Shown: positions 53,689 through 64,000 of the stretch, in pieces
Layout: each line of letters starts with the position of its first letter
Position numbering within the stretch: the stretch's first letter is position 1
Assembly: GCA_903929135.1 (NCBI GenBank)
Contig: CAIYTH010000013.1
Coordinates: 1-64,000, forward strand
Direction: 5' to 3'
From: an uncultured Chlorobiales bacterium
GTDB taxonomy: Bacteria; Bacteroidota; Chlorobiia; Chlorobiales; Chlorobiaceae
DNA: 64,000 bases
The notes under the pieces: generated by a model
Database searches by the model: none
Told to the model about the DNA's origin: nothing
Seen by the model: the letters and a program-made list of their open reading frames with translations, nothing else
Translations under genes and position numbers: made by a program

Positions 53689-53715
53689 CTTTCGATGCTG
53701 GCCTCGCTGCTGCGA

Positions 53716-55356
53716 TCAGCAGTTGCGCACGGTCGTCGAGGTGCGGTCCTTGATGGTGGTCTCGTCGAACTCGTCCCAGTTGTGCTCGTCGTGCTCGCGC
53801 TGGTAGCCGGCTTCCTTGAGGCCGAAGCTCATATCGGCGACCATTTCAGGCCTCAGCTCTTTCAGGTTCTTCACCTCCGCCTCGGTCAGGATCCTCGATT
53901 TGTCGAATCCGAGATCGATCTCGATCTTGCGGTTCTTGGTCTTGACGCGGTCGATATCGTAGAACCTCTTGGTGAGGGTGGTCTGCGCAAAGGCCTTCAG
54001 GCAACCGAGCATGTACTTGCGTACATACGGGTCCTTGATCCACGGGTAGCTGAAGAAGGTCTTGCGGGCATAGAAGCGCGCGTAGGACTTGAGCACCCCT
54101 TTCAGCACATCCTCCCGCTCCATGTTGTCCGGCTTGATGATCGGCGAGACAAAGTTGTAGCGTGAGTAGTCGCGGACCTCGACGCGGTCGCCGAGCTCCT
54201 TGAAGAGGTCGGAGAAGGGCCACGGCGTGTAGATCGTCCAGTTGGCCATGTCGGGATCCCAGTCCTTGCAGAGCTGGTAGGTCTCCTCGATGCTCTCCGG
54301 AGTCTCGTGCTCGAGACCCATCACGAACTGCGCTTCGGCCACGATGCCGTTCTTCTGGAGCAGCTTGATGGCGTACTTGTTCTCCTCGATGGTGGTCTCT
54401 TTGCGGAACCGGTTCAGGTTCATCTGGCTCGCGGCTTCGGTGCCGAGCGAGACGTGCACCAGGCCTGCCTTGCGGAAGAACGGGAGGAGATCCTCGTCAC
54501 GCATGATATCGGTCACGCGGGTATTGATGCCCCAGGTGACGTTGAGCTTGCGGTCGATGAGCTCCTGGCAGAGGGAGACGAACTTCTGCTTGTTGATGGT
54601 CGGCTCTTCGTCGGCAAGGATGAAGAATCCGACGTTGTATTTCTTGACCAGGATTTCGATCTCGTCGACGAAATTTTTCGGGCTGCGTGCGCGGTACCGG
54701 CGCCAGAACTGCCATTGCGAGCAGAAGGTGCAGGTGAACGGGCATCCGCGGGCGAAGTTCGGTACGGCGAGGCGGCAGTTAAGAGGGGTGTAGATATACT
54801 TGTCCCAGTCGTAGAGGCTCCAGTCAGGGGAGAGGGTATCGAGATCCTCGATGACCGGGTGAGCCGGAGTGGCGAAGACCTCTCCTTTCTCATCGACATA
54901 GGCGATGCCGGTGATCTCTGCGCGGTCCTGCAGGTCGGTGCCTGCGGCGATCGACTTGACGAGGTTGACCGTCACCTCTTCACCCTCGCCACGGACGACG
55001 TAATCGGTTTCAGGGGCTTCGGAGAGCACCTGCGGGTACATGAAGGTGGAGTGGATGCCGCCCATGATGGTCTTGATCTTCGGATTGACCCTTTTGGCGG
55101 CTTTCATGATATCCTGTGCCTTGAAAATCGACGGGGTGATGTTGGTGGCCATCACGATATCCGGCTGGTTCTTGCGGATGATCTCCTCAATCGTTTCATC
55201 AGGAAGGTTGTCTGCCATTGCGTCTACAAACTTCACCTGAGTAAAGCCAGCCTGCTTCAGGGCGCCTCCGATGTAGGCAACCCAGCTGGGTGTCCAGTTG
55301 CCTGCAATTTCAGCGCCGCCTGAATGATAATTCGGCTGAATCATCAGAATCTTCAT
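53716..55356 (-). CDS. bchE: Mg-protoporphyrin IX monomethyl ester oxidative cyclase (B12/radical SAM)
   Basis: [34 protein letters not shown]...[22 protein letters not shown]; adjacent to bchM-bchH. Confidence 0.93.
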   Translation of the reverse strand: [546 protein letters not shown]

Positions 55357-55504
55357 CTGTTTCCGCCCTCCGGATAGGTTTTTTTATGTACAAAATCGGT
55401 CTTGTCGGCATGCATACACTTCAACAGTCTGCAAGTCCGAAAAAATTCATAGAACTTACAATTTACAACTAATTCAATGAAATTCCTGAGCCTGTTTGGC
55501 CTGA

Positions 55505-56203
55505 TCAGCGCCTCTCGACATGCATCAGCATGGTGTGGTAGAAGCCGAAGCTGATCTTCTGCCGGCCCACCACCTTCAGCCCGAGTTCGCCGAGCACCCG
55601 CTGCATCTCCTCGTCCCTGATCATCTGGATGGTCGTGCGACGCTCCTTTTTGGGGAAGTAGCCGCCGAGCCAGTGCTGGAAGGCGAGGATGTTGTTGTAG
55701 GGCGCGTAGGTGAAGATCATCGGCCCTTTCGTGAGGCTGCTCAGGTTTCGGAACGCCTGGGCGAAACCTTCGGCGGGGTAGTGGATCAGTACGTCAAAGC
55801 AGACCACGGCATCGTAACTGCCCGACACCGACTCGATGGAGTTGACCTCGAATTCGATGTTTCCGGCCACACCGGCTTTTTCGGCATCTTCCTTCGTTTT
55901 GTTCACCATCTGCGCGGCGATGTCGGCCGATTTGACCCGGTAGCCGCTCTTCGCGAGCCTGATGCTGAAGAGGCCGGTGCCGCAGCCGGCGTCGAGCACC
56001 GTCGCGCCCTTCTTCAGGCCGGTCTTCTGCAGCCATTCGAACGCCTTGTCCATCATGACAGCATGTCCCTGCCGCACGGTCGAGCGGACGGTCGAGAGCT
56101 TTTCGTTTCCGTAGATCGACGCCCAGCGCTGGAAGCCCTGGCCATTGAAGTACGACTGGAGCATCTTCTTGTGTTCTTCGGCGTTGAATGATGAGCTGTT
56201 CAT
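55505..56203 (-). CDS. bchM: Mg-protoporphyrin IX methyltransferase
   Basis: [43 protein letters not shown]...DVLIHYP. Confidence 0.93.
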   Translation of the reverse strand: MNSSSFNAEEHKKMLQSYFNGQGFQRWASIYGNEKLSTVRSTVRQGHAVMMDKAFEWLQKTGLKKGATVLDAGCGTGLFSIRLAKSGYRVKSADIAAQMVNKTKEDAEKAGVAGNIEFEVNSIESVSGSYDAVVCFDVLIHYPAEGFAQAFRNLSSLTKGPMIFTYAPYNNILAFQHWLGGYFPKKERRTTIQMIRDEEMQRVLGELGLKVVGRQKISFGFYHTMLMHVERR

Positions 56204-56265
56204 GGTTGATGTTGCGTCGTTGGTGATGATGTTGCGAGAATTCAAGGGTCCCTTGCTGCTTTTTT

Positions 56266-59200
56266 TCAGGCCTGACTGCTGTGCGCGCCTTCGATTCTTG
56301 TTTCAAGTTCTTCGTACAGGTCCTGCAGCTCCTCGATCGTCCCTTCGTCGGCCTCCCAGAACCCTCGTGAATTGGCTTCGAGCAGGCGCCTGGTCATGGC
56401 CATGGTGGCGTTGGGATTCAGCGCCGCCATCCGCTCGAGCATCTCACGATCCTGCAGGAAGGTCTGTGAGAACTGCTGGTAGGTCCAGCCCCTGACCGCC
56501 GAGGCCGTGGCGCTCCACCCGTAGGTGTTCGTCAGGTGCGCCTCGATCTCCCTGACCCCCTCGTAGCCATGTTCGAGCATCGCCTCGTACCACTTCGGGT
56601 TCAGCAGCTTCGTGCGAGCCTCGAGCGCAACCATGCTTTCGAGTGAACGGATCTTCTGGCCTGTGCCGAATCCGCCCATGTCGCCGACCATCACTTTCGG
56701 TTTCGAGCCGCTGAGTACCTCGACCGACTTTGAGACGCCGCCAAGATACTCATAATAATGGTCAATATCCGAAACGCCGATTTCGAAACTGTCGATATTC
56801 TGAAACGTCAGGGTGACATTTTTCAGCGCGGAGCGCAGCACTTCAGGGCTCTCCAGCCACTCCCCGGACGGGTTGTACGAAAAGCTTTTCCGGTTGACGA
56901 AAGCATCGGCCAGCTGGGTCTCCTCCTCCCAGGTGCTGCTTTCCACGAGATGGTTGACGTTCGAACCGTAACTGCCGGGAGCGTTCGAGTAGATCCGCCC
57001 TGCCGCCTCATCGACCGTCACCTGCATCTCGGCGGCCTGCTTCAGGACGTTTTTCCTGACGAAGTTCATGGACTCGGGTTCGTCTGCATGTGCGGCCATG
57101 CGTACCGCCTTGTCGAGCAGCCTTACCTGGTGGGAGAGCAGGTCCCTGAAAATGCCGCTGACCGTCACCACGATGTCGATGCGGGGCCGGCCGAGTTCGC
57201 TGAGGGGGATCAGTTCGACGTCGCCGATCTTGCCGAGTTCGTCGACCTTGACTTTTGCTCCGAGCAGTGCAAGGGCCTGGGAGACTCCTTCGCCGTCGCT
57301 TTTCAGGTTGTCTGTTCCCCAGAGGATGAGGGCGATCGATTCCGGAAGTGAGCCGGTCTCCTTGAGGTGCTGCTCCAGAAGCGCATCTGCCGACTGCTTT
57401 CCCGCCTTCTGTGCGAAAGGGGTCGGAATGCTGAACGGGTCGAGGCTGTGGATGTTCCTTCCGGTCGGGACGATGTTCGGGTTCCTGACCAGATCGTTGC
57501 CCGGCGACGGCGGGATGTAGGCGCCGGAAAGGGCGCTGAGGACCGCCTCGATCTCACGGTTGTTCGCCATGCCGATCAGGATGGCGTTCAGGAAGTGCCA
57601 GAGCCTGCTCAGCTGGCCGGGCCTGATGCCTGCGGCTTTCTGGAGCATGGCGTCCGCGTCGTTCATGCGGATCGTGAGGTTTCCTTCGAGGAGCGCAGTC
57701 ATCGTCACCCCCTGCGGCAGCGTTGCCGGCAGTTCGCCGATGAAGAGCCTGACCGCTTCGCGGCAGATGGAGCTGACTTTTTGCCATGATTCGCGCAGTC
57801 GCATATCCTCTTCGTGGCGCTCGGCCATCAGCCTGCAGTCAAGGCCAAGTCCCAGGCTGACCAGCTCGGGAAGTGAGCGGTCGTCGAGCTCGGGCCGTGC
57901 GTGGCTCACCAGAAGGGTCAGGTTGTCGGCAAGGCTTTCGACAGCCGGAGCCTGGCCGAGCACATGCAGGCCGAGCGGGATCATCCGCTCTTCGATCAGG
58001 TACAGCTCGTTGTTCAGCCAGGTGACGTAAACCTCCCCGTCCATTTCGACGGAGGGAGGCTGCATGTCGATGCCGGAGGCCATCTCGCGGATCTGCGCCA
58101 GAACGTCGTCCGAAGGTCGGCTGCGCCATGCACCCACAAGGTCACGAAGTTGCCGCATACCTTTGTAGAGGCCGGCATGCTCGAGCGGGGGAGCCATGTA
58201 ACTGACGAGGGTGGCGAATCCCCTGCGTTTGGCGATCGCCCCTTCGCTCGGGTTGTTCACGCAGTAGCAATAGAAGTTCGGAAGGGAGCCGATGAGCAGT
58301 TTCGGCCAGCAATCGACGGAGAGTCCAACCTGCTTGCCCGGCATGAACTCGAGCGCGCCGTGGGTGCCGAAGTGCAATACCGCATCGGCCCGGTACTCTT
58401 TGTCAAGCCAGGAGTAGAAGGCTGCGAAGGCATGGTTCGGCGCGGCGTCTTTTGCCATGAGCAGTCGCATCGGATCCCGCTCATAGCCGAATGAGGGTTG
58501 CTGGCCGACGAAGATGTTGCCGAATGTCGCGCCGAGGATATGGAACCGGTTGCGGTCGTTCAAGATCTCGCCGGGAGCATCTCCCCAGAATGGCTCGATC
58601 CGTTCGTAGGCAGGGCATTGCTTCCGGTACAGATCGACCGGATAGTGGGCCGCCACGTTGCCGTCAGTGCCGAAGACGAGCCTGTTGCCTTCCAGCAGCC
58701 GGTCCCGCAGCTCGTCTGCAGAGGCAGGGAGGTCGACACGATAACCTTCATCCCGCAGTTTCTGCATGAGGCGGTAGAGGCTTTCGAACACTTCGAGGAA
58801 TGCGGCCGTGCCTGCGTTGCCGAGGTTCGGAGGGAAATTGAAGAGCACGACGGCGATTTTTTTCTCGGCTGCGGTTTTTCTGCGGAGCTGCAGCCAGCGG
58901 GCAACCCTGGCCGAGAGTGCGCCGATTTCCGCTTCAAGCGGCATGGTTCGTTCGCTGCCCTCTTCGAGCCCGGCGAAAACATGCGGTTCGATGGCTCCGT
59001 CGAGTTCAGGTACGGCGACGCTCAAGGCGGTCTGAAGAGGGGTGAGCCCGAGGTGGCTCTCTTTCCACTGGGTGATCGGCTGGAAGGCGAGCGGGATGAT
59101 GTTGAAGCACGGTACGCCGATTTTCTTCAGGATGTCTACCGCCTCGGCCGATCGGGTCTCGGCCGGTCCACCGACGAGAGAGAACCCCGTGGCGTTGATG

Positions 59201-60102
59201 AACAGGTCCACCGGAATCGATTCGGGGATTTCAGGATCGAAAAACCCTTCGAGCGCCGTGCGGAAATCGAGGCCGCCGCTGTAGGCGACGCAGCACCTGA
59301 TGCCATGCGTCTCAAGCTGCTGAACGAGGTTTTCGACATGCAGCATGTTTTCGGAGAGGAGCGTGGCGCGCATCACCAGGATGGCCACGGTACCTTTGGC
59401 GGTGTCCGGGCGGTTGGTCTGGTGCCACTCGCGATACTCCGAGGTCGTGGCGAACGGTTTGCCGGCATCGGGATGGAACAGTGCGGTGTCGGGGTAGAAG
59501 ATCGGGTCTTTCTGAGGCAGCACCCCCTTGTAACCCGGGATGTACCGGTCGACGAGCAGGCACAGGAACCGCTTCATGTTCTCCTGCGAGCCGTTCAGCC
59601 AGAACTGGTGCGCCGAGATGAAGGTATGGATGTCCCGTGCCTTGCCGGGGATGTGCTTCATGAGCTTGCCCACGTTGCGGACCATGGCGAGCTGCCGTTG
59701 GCTCTCCCCGCTGCTGTGTGTCGGCTTGAGCTTCGCAGCCCACTGCTTGAAGATACCCTGCGGCTTTTCGTCTTCCCTTGTTTTCTGCAGGGAGAAGCGG
59801 CCGACCCTGGTCTGGCTGATCAGCGCGGGATTGCTGGTGATCATGCAGACAGGGCAGGTAGCGGTTTCAAGGATCTGTTCGAGCGGTCGGACGATCTCTT
59901 CGCTGAACAGCATCGATCCGAAAATAAAATCTGCCGAAGGAACCTCTTTCTCCAGTTTCGACCAGACCTGCGGACCATGATTCAGCCCGAGGTTGAACAT
60001 GGAGACATCCAGTTGCAGATCGAACTCACGACTCAGCTCAGCGGCAGCTGATTTCAGCACGCTGTTGTTCGTGGGCTCCATCGTTATAAAGAGAAATCTC
60101 AT
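56266..60102 (-). CDS. bchH: Mg-chelatase large subunit (BchH family)
   Basis: CobN/BchH-like: [32 protein letters not shown]; beside bchM; start placed at [12 protein letters not shown]. Confidence 0.9.
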   Translation of the reverse strand: MRFLFITMEPTNNSVLKSAAAELSREFDLQLDVSMFNLGLNHGPQVWSKLEKEVPSADFIFGSMLFSEEIVRPLEQILETATCPVCMITSNPALISQTRVGRFSLQKTREDEKPQGIFKQWAAKLKPTHSSGESQRQLAMVRNVGKLMKHIPGKARDIHTFISAHQFWLNGSQENMKRFLCLLVDRYIPGYKGVLPQKDPIFYPDTALFHPDAGKPFATTSEYREWHQTNRPDTAKGTVAILVMRATLLSENMLHVENLVQQLETHGIRCCVAYSGGLDFRTALEGFFDPEIPESIPVDLFINATGFSLVGGPAETRSAEAVDILKKIGVPCFNIIPLAFQPITQWKESHLGLTPLQTALSVAVPELDGAIEPHVFAGLEEGSERTMPLEAEIGALSARVARWLQLRRKTAAEKKIAVVLFNFPPNLGNAGTAAFLEVFESLYRLMQKLRDEGYRVDLPASADELRDRLLEGNRLVFGTDGNVAAHYPVDLYRKQCPAYERIEPFWGDAPGEILNDRNRFHILGATFGNIFVGQQPSFGYERDPMRLLMAKDAAPNHAFAAFYSWLDKEYRADAVLHFGTHGALEFMPGKQVGLSVDCWPKLLIGSLPNFYCYCVNNPSEGAIAKRRGFATLVSYMAPPLEHAGLYKGMRQLRDLVGAWRSRPSDDVLAQIREMASGIDMQPPSVEMDGEVYVTWLNNELYLIEERMIPLGLHVLGQAPAVESLADNLTLLVSHARPELDDRSLPELVSLGLGLDCRLMAERHEEDMRLRESWQKVSSICREAVRLFIGELPATLPQGVTMTALLEGNLTIRMNDADAMLQKAAGIRPGQLSRLWHFLNAILIGMANNREIEAVLSALSGAYIPPSPGNDLVRNPNIVPTGRNIHSLDPFSIPTPFAQKAGKQSADALLEQHLKETGSLPESIALILWGTDNLKSDGEGVSQALALLGAKVKVDELGKIGDVELIPLSELGRPRIDIVVTVSGIFRDLLSHQVRLLDKAVRMAAHADEPESMNFVRKNVLKQAAEMQVTVDEAAGRIYSNAPGSYGSNVNHLVESSTWEEETQLADAFVNRKSFSYNPSGEWLESPEVLRSALKNVTLTFQNIDSFEIGVSDIDHYYEYLGGVSKSVEVLSGSKPKVMVGDMGGFGTGQKIRSLESMVALEARTKLLNPKWYEAMLEHGYEGVREIEAHLTNTYGWSATASAVRGWTYQQFSQTFLQDREMLERMAALNPNATMAMTRRLLEANSRGFWEADEGTIEELQDLYEELETRIEGAHSSQA

Positions 60103-60275
60103 AAGTTCGAATCCTGTTTCAGTACGGTTATCCGGATTGAGGTCTCGCCGCAAAAAGAGTCAGCCTGCCACAGGCAGACCAGGGCAGCAACACCATCATG
60201 AACCTGCCTTGGGCAGTGTTCGAGGGTGGCTGTACTGACGGTTGCCGTTCGCTGGACAGTCTGGCAGTACGAAGT

Positions 60276-60704
60276 CTAAATCAGGAGTACAGGATTCTGC
60301 TGGAAGAGGTTGTAAGGCTGAGGAGATGAGTCGGAGAGGCTGTATGATGGGGTGTGCCGGGAGTCGTGACGTGTCAGGCGTGCCTCATCTGGCAGGTGGT
60401 AGGCATGCATCACTTCCTGTGGATCAGGCAGGATCCGGACCTGATCCTGGTTCCCGAAGGAGAGATGCTGTTCTGACGTGGTGGAAATTACTTCACCAAG
60501 CTCCCTGAGTTCACGGTCATGACCGAAGCAACCCAGATTTTTCCTCACATCTGACGGGTGGTTGCGGCTCTTGTCCTTGGAACTGGCGGAGGAGGTTTTG
60601 GCGAGGAGGCCGAATCCAAGCACCGAGATTGCAAAAAACAGTGCAATCTCGAAAACGCGAAGTATGTTTCGCGCAAAGGATTTACTTCGGGCTCTCATTG
60701 ACAC
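60276..60704 (-). CDS. hypothetical protein with N-terminal TM segment
   Basis: 142 aa MSMRARSKSFARNILRVFEIALFFAISVLGFGLLAKTSSASSK...; in the bchH / second bchH-like intergenic region. Confidence 0.45.
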   Translation of the reverse strand: MSMRARSKSFARNILRVFEIALFFAISVLGFGLLAKTSSASSKDKSRNHPSDVRKNLGCFGHDRELRELGEVISTTSEQHLSFGNQDQVRILPDPQEVMHAYHLPDEARLTRHDSRHTPSYSLSDSSPQPYNLFQQNPVLLI

Positions 60705-60892
60705 AATGTGCTTGATGGATAGTTAAATATATAAAACCTGAGCATAAAAACGAAGCAGGGCGGCCCTTCATAAGGTTTTGGCTCCATGAATACAGATATA
60801 ACGTAGCAATAATGGCGTAATATCGCCTCGTGGCTCATAAATCGGGAAGAGTATTTTCTCCCTGCGTTACGACGTTGAGGTCCGGCAGGGAT

Positions 60893-60927
60893 GGAAAAAG
60901 AGAAGGCCCGCTGCTTGCGGGCCTTCT
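60893..60927 (-). terminator. Rho-independent terminator of the second BchH-like gene
   Basis: On minus: AGAAGGCCCGC-AAGCA-GCGGGCCTTCT-CTTTTT. Confidence 0.9.
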
Positions 60928-60943
60928 GCTGTATTCGTCCGGT

Positions 60944-63900
60944 TCAGACCTCGATGCCTTCAAGGCGGTCTTCCAGATCGGAGTAGATCTCCTGAAGCTT
61001 CTCGATCATGTCGGGATCGGCAGCCCACATGCCTCTGCCGCTGGCCTCGAGCATACGTCCGACAATGTTCTTGAATGCTTTCGGATTCAGTTTCATGAGC
61101 TTGTCGCGCATGGCCGGGTCGAATGCGTAGGTTTCGGCTGCCTCTTTGTACACCCAGTCGTCGACACCCTTGGTGACGGCATCCCAGCCCAGCATATAGG
61201 TGAACCGGTTGCTGATTTCAGCAGCGCCGCTGTGCCCCTGCGCAAGCATGCCCTCGAACCATTTCGGGTTGAGCAGTTTGGTGCGGAACTCCACTTTCAG
61301 CGCCTTTTCAGCATCGTCGACCTTGATGTCGGCCGTGTAGGTCTCGACATAGTTCAGCTTCACGTTGTCGCCCTTCGGGTTCCGGCGGCGTGCGGAGAGC
61401 TGCAGGGCACCCGACGAGGAGAAGTAGCGGTCGATGTCCGATATGCCGTATTCGGCCGAGTCGACCTGCTGCACGACACGGTCGACGGTGCCGAGCAGGT
61501 CCTTCAGGACATCGGTCTGCTGATCACCGTACCGGTTGCCGCCATAGGCGAAGCCCGTACGCTTGACGAACATGTTGTCAAGGTCCTCCTCGGTTTCCCA
61601 TGCCGAATCCTCGACCAGCTCCTCGACCTGAGAGCCGTAGGTTCCGGGAGCCTGCGTGAAGAGTCGCGAGGTGGCGCTTTCGAAATCCCTGCCCTGGCGC
61701 ATGGCTTCGTCCACATGCTTCTTGATGTGGTTCATCTCGTCAGGTTCGATGGCCCTTGCGGCGTCCTTGACCAGCTTGTCGAGGTGGTCGACCAGCACGC
61801 CGAAGGTGTCGCGGAAGATGGAGCTGATCTGGATCAGCACGTCGATCCTCGGACGTCCGAGCTTTTCGAGCGGCACGAGGCGATAGTGGCTGATCTTGTT
61901 CTGGGCATCGTAAGCCGGTTCGGCACCCATGAGGTGGATGATGACCGCGACGGCCTCGCCCTTGCTCTTGATGGTGTCAAGACCCCAGAGTACCTGGGCG
62001 ATGGTCTGCGGATATTCGCCGTTGTTCTCCTCCTGGTGCCTGCGGATGATCGTGTCCGCGATCTGTATTCCTCTCTTGAATGCAAGTTCGGACGGAATCC
62101 TCCATGGGTCGATGGCGTGGATGTTGCGACCGGTCGGCAGGATTGCTGCACCGTCACGCACGAGGTCGCCGCCCGGGCCTGAGGGCAGGTACTCGCCGTT
62201 CAGGGCGCGGATGAAGCTCTTCATCTCGTGGCCGTTGTCCTGAAGCCCTTTCTTGAGTGCGAGTCCTTCCTGTATGGCGGTGTTGATGGCGGCTGCCATC
62301 TCCTCATTGACTTTCACACCGTCGGTCAGGACGCTGAACACGCTGCCGGGGTTTCCGTTGCCGAAGATGGTCTGCTCGATGAACGTTTTGGTGGCATCGT
62401 CGACCTTCTCCCTGAGCGCAAGGGCTTTCGGGTCGCCCTTGCGGGCTTTCGTCGCCAAAGCTCCGTAGTCGCCCCAGGTGCGGCTTTCGCCGAGGGCCTC
62501 GAGGATCACCGAAGGCAGCGAGCGGTCGTTGCCGCGCACCTTCAGGTACTCGGAAATCGTGGTGACCTGATTGGCCAGTTCGGGGGTTTCCCCGAAAACG
62601 TGCAGGGCGTTCGAGATGAGTTTTCCTTCCAGCTCGAGCATGTAGGTATACAGGCGGCTGATATAGTCGCTGAACGGTTCCTCCTGGATCCTCGGGCAAT
62701 CGTCGGTCAGGTTGAGCTGCTCCGCCTTCTCGATGATGGTCATTTCGGTCTCGACGTCCACGATCTTTTCCAGTCCACGCTCGCGGTAGTCGCTCAGCAT
62801 CTCCTTGAAGGCCGGGAGTTCCTTGTAGAGGCCGGCGCGGGCGAGCGGCGGGATGTTGTGGGAGATCATGGTCGCGTAACCGCGGCGTTTTGCGATGTTC
62901 GCTTCGCTCGGGTTGTTGACCGGATAGATGTAGAAGTGCGGGAGTTCGCCGAGCAGGGCATCGGACCAGCAGTCGCCGGTGACGCCGAGCTGGAGTCCCG
63001 GCATCCACTCCGCTGTGCCGTGCATGCCGACGTGAACCAGCGCGTGGGCACCGAACTCGCGGCTGATCCAGCGGTAGAATGCGATATACTGGTGGTGCGG
63101 CGTGTTCTCCTTGTCGAAGAGCAGGCGCATCGGGTCACCCTGTACGCCGAGCCTCGGCTGCACGCCGATGAAGACGTTGCCGAGCGTGATGCCGCCGATG
63201 AAGAGCTTGTCGACGCCGACCGGCGCGATGTCGCCCGGGAAGCCGCTCCAGCGACCTTCGATGCGTTCGCGCTCGTGATCGGAGGTGATGGAGTTGTAGG
63301 TCTGGCGGTCGATGGTGAAGCAGTCCGCCTCATGAGCCTGGATTTCATAGTCGGTGGCCCTTTCGAGCATCGCGAGCATGGCTTCCGGCGACTCCGGCAG
63401 CTCGCCCACGTTGTAGCCTTCGTTCTTCATGCGCTGCAGCATCCTGTAGATGCTCGTGGGCACGTCGAGCAGTGCGGCGCTGCACTTTTTGCCCATGCCG
63501 GGCGGATAGTCGTAGACCACGAAGGCGACCTTCTTGTCGCGGTTCGGGGTGTGGCGCAGGACGGAGAACTTTTTCGCCAGGCCAGACAGACGCTCGAGGC
63601 GGTCGGGAACCGTGTGCAGGCGGCCGTCCTTGATCGCGCCGAGCACGACCGGGCAGACCGCGCCGTCCATTTCCGGAAGGGCGAAGGTCATGGCCGACTG
63701 CAGCGGCACGACGCCCTGGGTCTTCCATGAGTTGATGTCCTGGATGAAGAGCGGCTGGGAGACGACGTATGGCGCATTGATCTTGCCGAGGATCTCTTCC
63801 CTTGCCGAGGCGGATGCTCCTGGTGTGGTCGCTCCGGCGGGGCCGCCGACGAACCCGAAGCCCATCATGTTGATGATCATGTCGAGCTTGGTGTGGGCGA

Positions 63901-64000
63901 ACCATTCACGGGCTGCGACATGGCCCTCGACGCCCATGACGAACACCGGCAGCGGGTTCAGCCCCTTGGCTTCCAGGGCGCGGATGGTATTGTCGATATA
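60944..64000 (-). CDS. bchS: Second Mg-chelatase large subunit paralog (BchS/BchT-type), 5' end beyond window
   Basis: HVGMHGTAEWMPGLQLGVTGDC, NNPSEANIAKRRGYATMISHNIPPLARAGLYKEL; ORF open to near the window end; S vs T assignment is by context only. Confidence 0.75.
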   Translation of the reverse strand, partial: YIDNTIRALEAKGLNPLPVFVMGVEGHVAAREWFAHTKLDMIINMMGFGFVGGPAGATTPGASASAREEILGKINAPYVVSQPLFIQDINSWKTQGVVPLQSAMTFALPEMDGAVCPVVLGAIKDGRLHTVPDRLERLSGLAKKFSVLRHTPNRDKKVAFVVYDYPPGMGKKCSAALLDVPTSIYRMLQRMKNEGYNVGELPESPEAMLAMLERATDYEIQAHEADCFTIDRQTYNSITSDHERERIEGRWSGFPGDIAPVGVDKLFIGGITLGNVFIGVQPRLGVQGDPMRLLFDKENTPHHQYIAFYRWISREFGAHALVHVGMHGTAEWMPGLQLGVTGDCWSDALLGELPHFYIYPVNNPSEANIAKRRGYATMISHNIPPLARAGLYKELPAFKEMLSDYRERGLEKIVDVETEMTIIEKAEQLNLTDDCPRIQEEPFSDYISRLYTYMLELEGKLISNALHVFGETPELANQVTTISEYLKVRGNDRSLPSVILEALGESRTWGDYGALATKARKGDPKALALREKVDDATKTFIEQTIFGNGNPGSVFSVLTDGVKVNEEMAAAINTAIQEGLALKKGLQDNGHEMKSFIRALNGEYLPSGPGGDLVRDGAAILPTGRNIHAIDPWRIPSELAFKRGIQIADTIIRRHQEENNGEYPQTIAQVLWGLDTIKSKGEAVAVIIHLMGAEPAYDAQNKISHYRLVPLEKLGRPRIDVLIQISSIFRDTFGVLVDHLDKLVKDAARAIEPDEMNHIKKHVDEAMRQGRDFESATSRLFTQAPGTYGSQVEELVEDSAWETEEDLDNMFVKRTGFAYGGNRYGDQQTDVLKDLLGTVDRVVQQVDSAEYGISDIDRYFSSSGALQLSARRRNPKGDNVKLNYVETYTADIKVDDAEKALKVEFRTKLLNPKWFEGMLAQGHSGAAEISNRFTYMLGWDAVTKGVDDWVYKEAAETYAFDPAMRDKLMKLNPKAFKNIVGRMLEASGRGMWAADPDMIEKLQEIYSDLEDRLEGIEV

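Noticed and set aside
58498-60051. 517-aa plus-strand ORF antisense to bchH
   Set aside because: Shadow ORF of the BchH coding sequence; no family resemblance.
60154-60480. Possible cobalamin riboswitch upstream of bchH
   Set aside because: Checked by eye for a B12 box and the conserved core; only weak partial resemblance (TGCCAGACTGTC), so not supported.
60830-63730. Long plus-strand ORFs (60830-62182 and 62228-63730) opposite the second BchH-like gene
   Set aside because: Antisense frames of a conserved gene; they also overlap the terminator hairpin.

Overview
The window is a contiguous stretch of a green sulfur bacterial (Chlorobiaceae; Chlorobium/Chlorobaculum-like) chromosome. This is inferred from the DPOR genes (bchNBL), bchJ, a BchK/BchG-type synthase, bchE-bchM-bchH plus a second BchH-like subunit, a CruC-like glycosyltransferase and a Chlorobium-type 2[4Fe-4S] ferredoxin. 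It starts in the tail of the ribosomal protein operon (rpmJ end, rpsM-rpsK-rpsD-rpoA-rplQ) and ends inside the second Mg-chelatase large-subunit gene. Most of the window is densely packed core metabolism. The main accessory stretch is about 7.35-12.85 kb, between the ferredoxin and engB. It holds a BrnT/BrnA toxin-antitoxin pair with an ATGA-coupled membrane ORF, two VOC proteins, an Arg-rich secreted protein, a 151-bp tandem repeat, a 140-bp MITE-like palindromic element and a truncated duplicate of the engB 5' end. The best candidates for undescribed biology are: (i) a 140-bp palindromic repeat family whose terminal arms differ between copies but stay self-complementary; (ii) composite arm-plus-hairpin repeats on both sides of bchN-bchB; (iii) the engB 5' duplication bracketing a 2.1-kb segment; (iv) a TPR lipoprotein with a CHAT-like C-terminus lacking an obvious catalytic His/Cys; (v) the three-gene brnTA-associated cassette. 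I found no CRISPR array, rRNA, convincing tRNA or intact transposase. All family assignments come from reading the translations; no searches were run.
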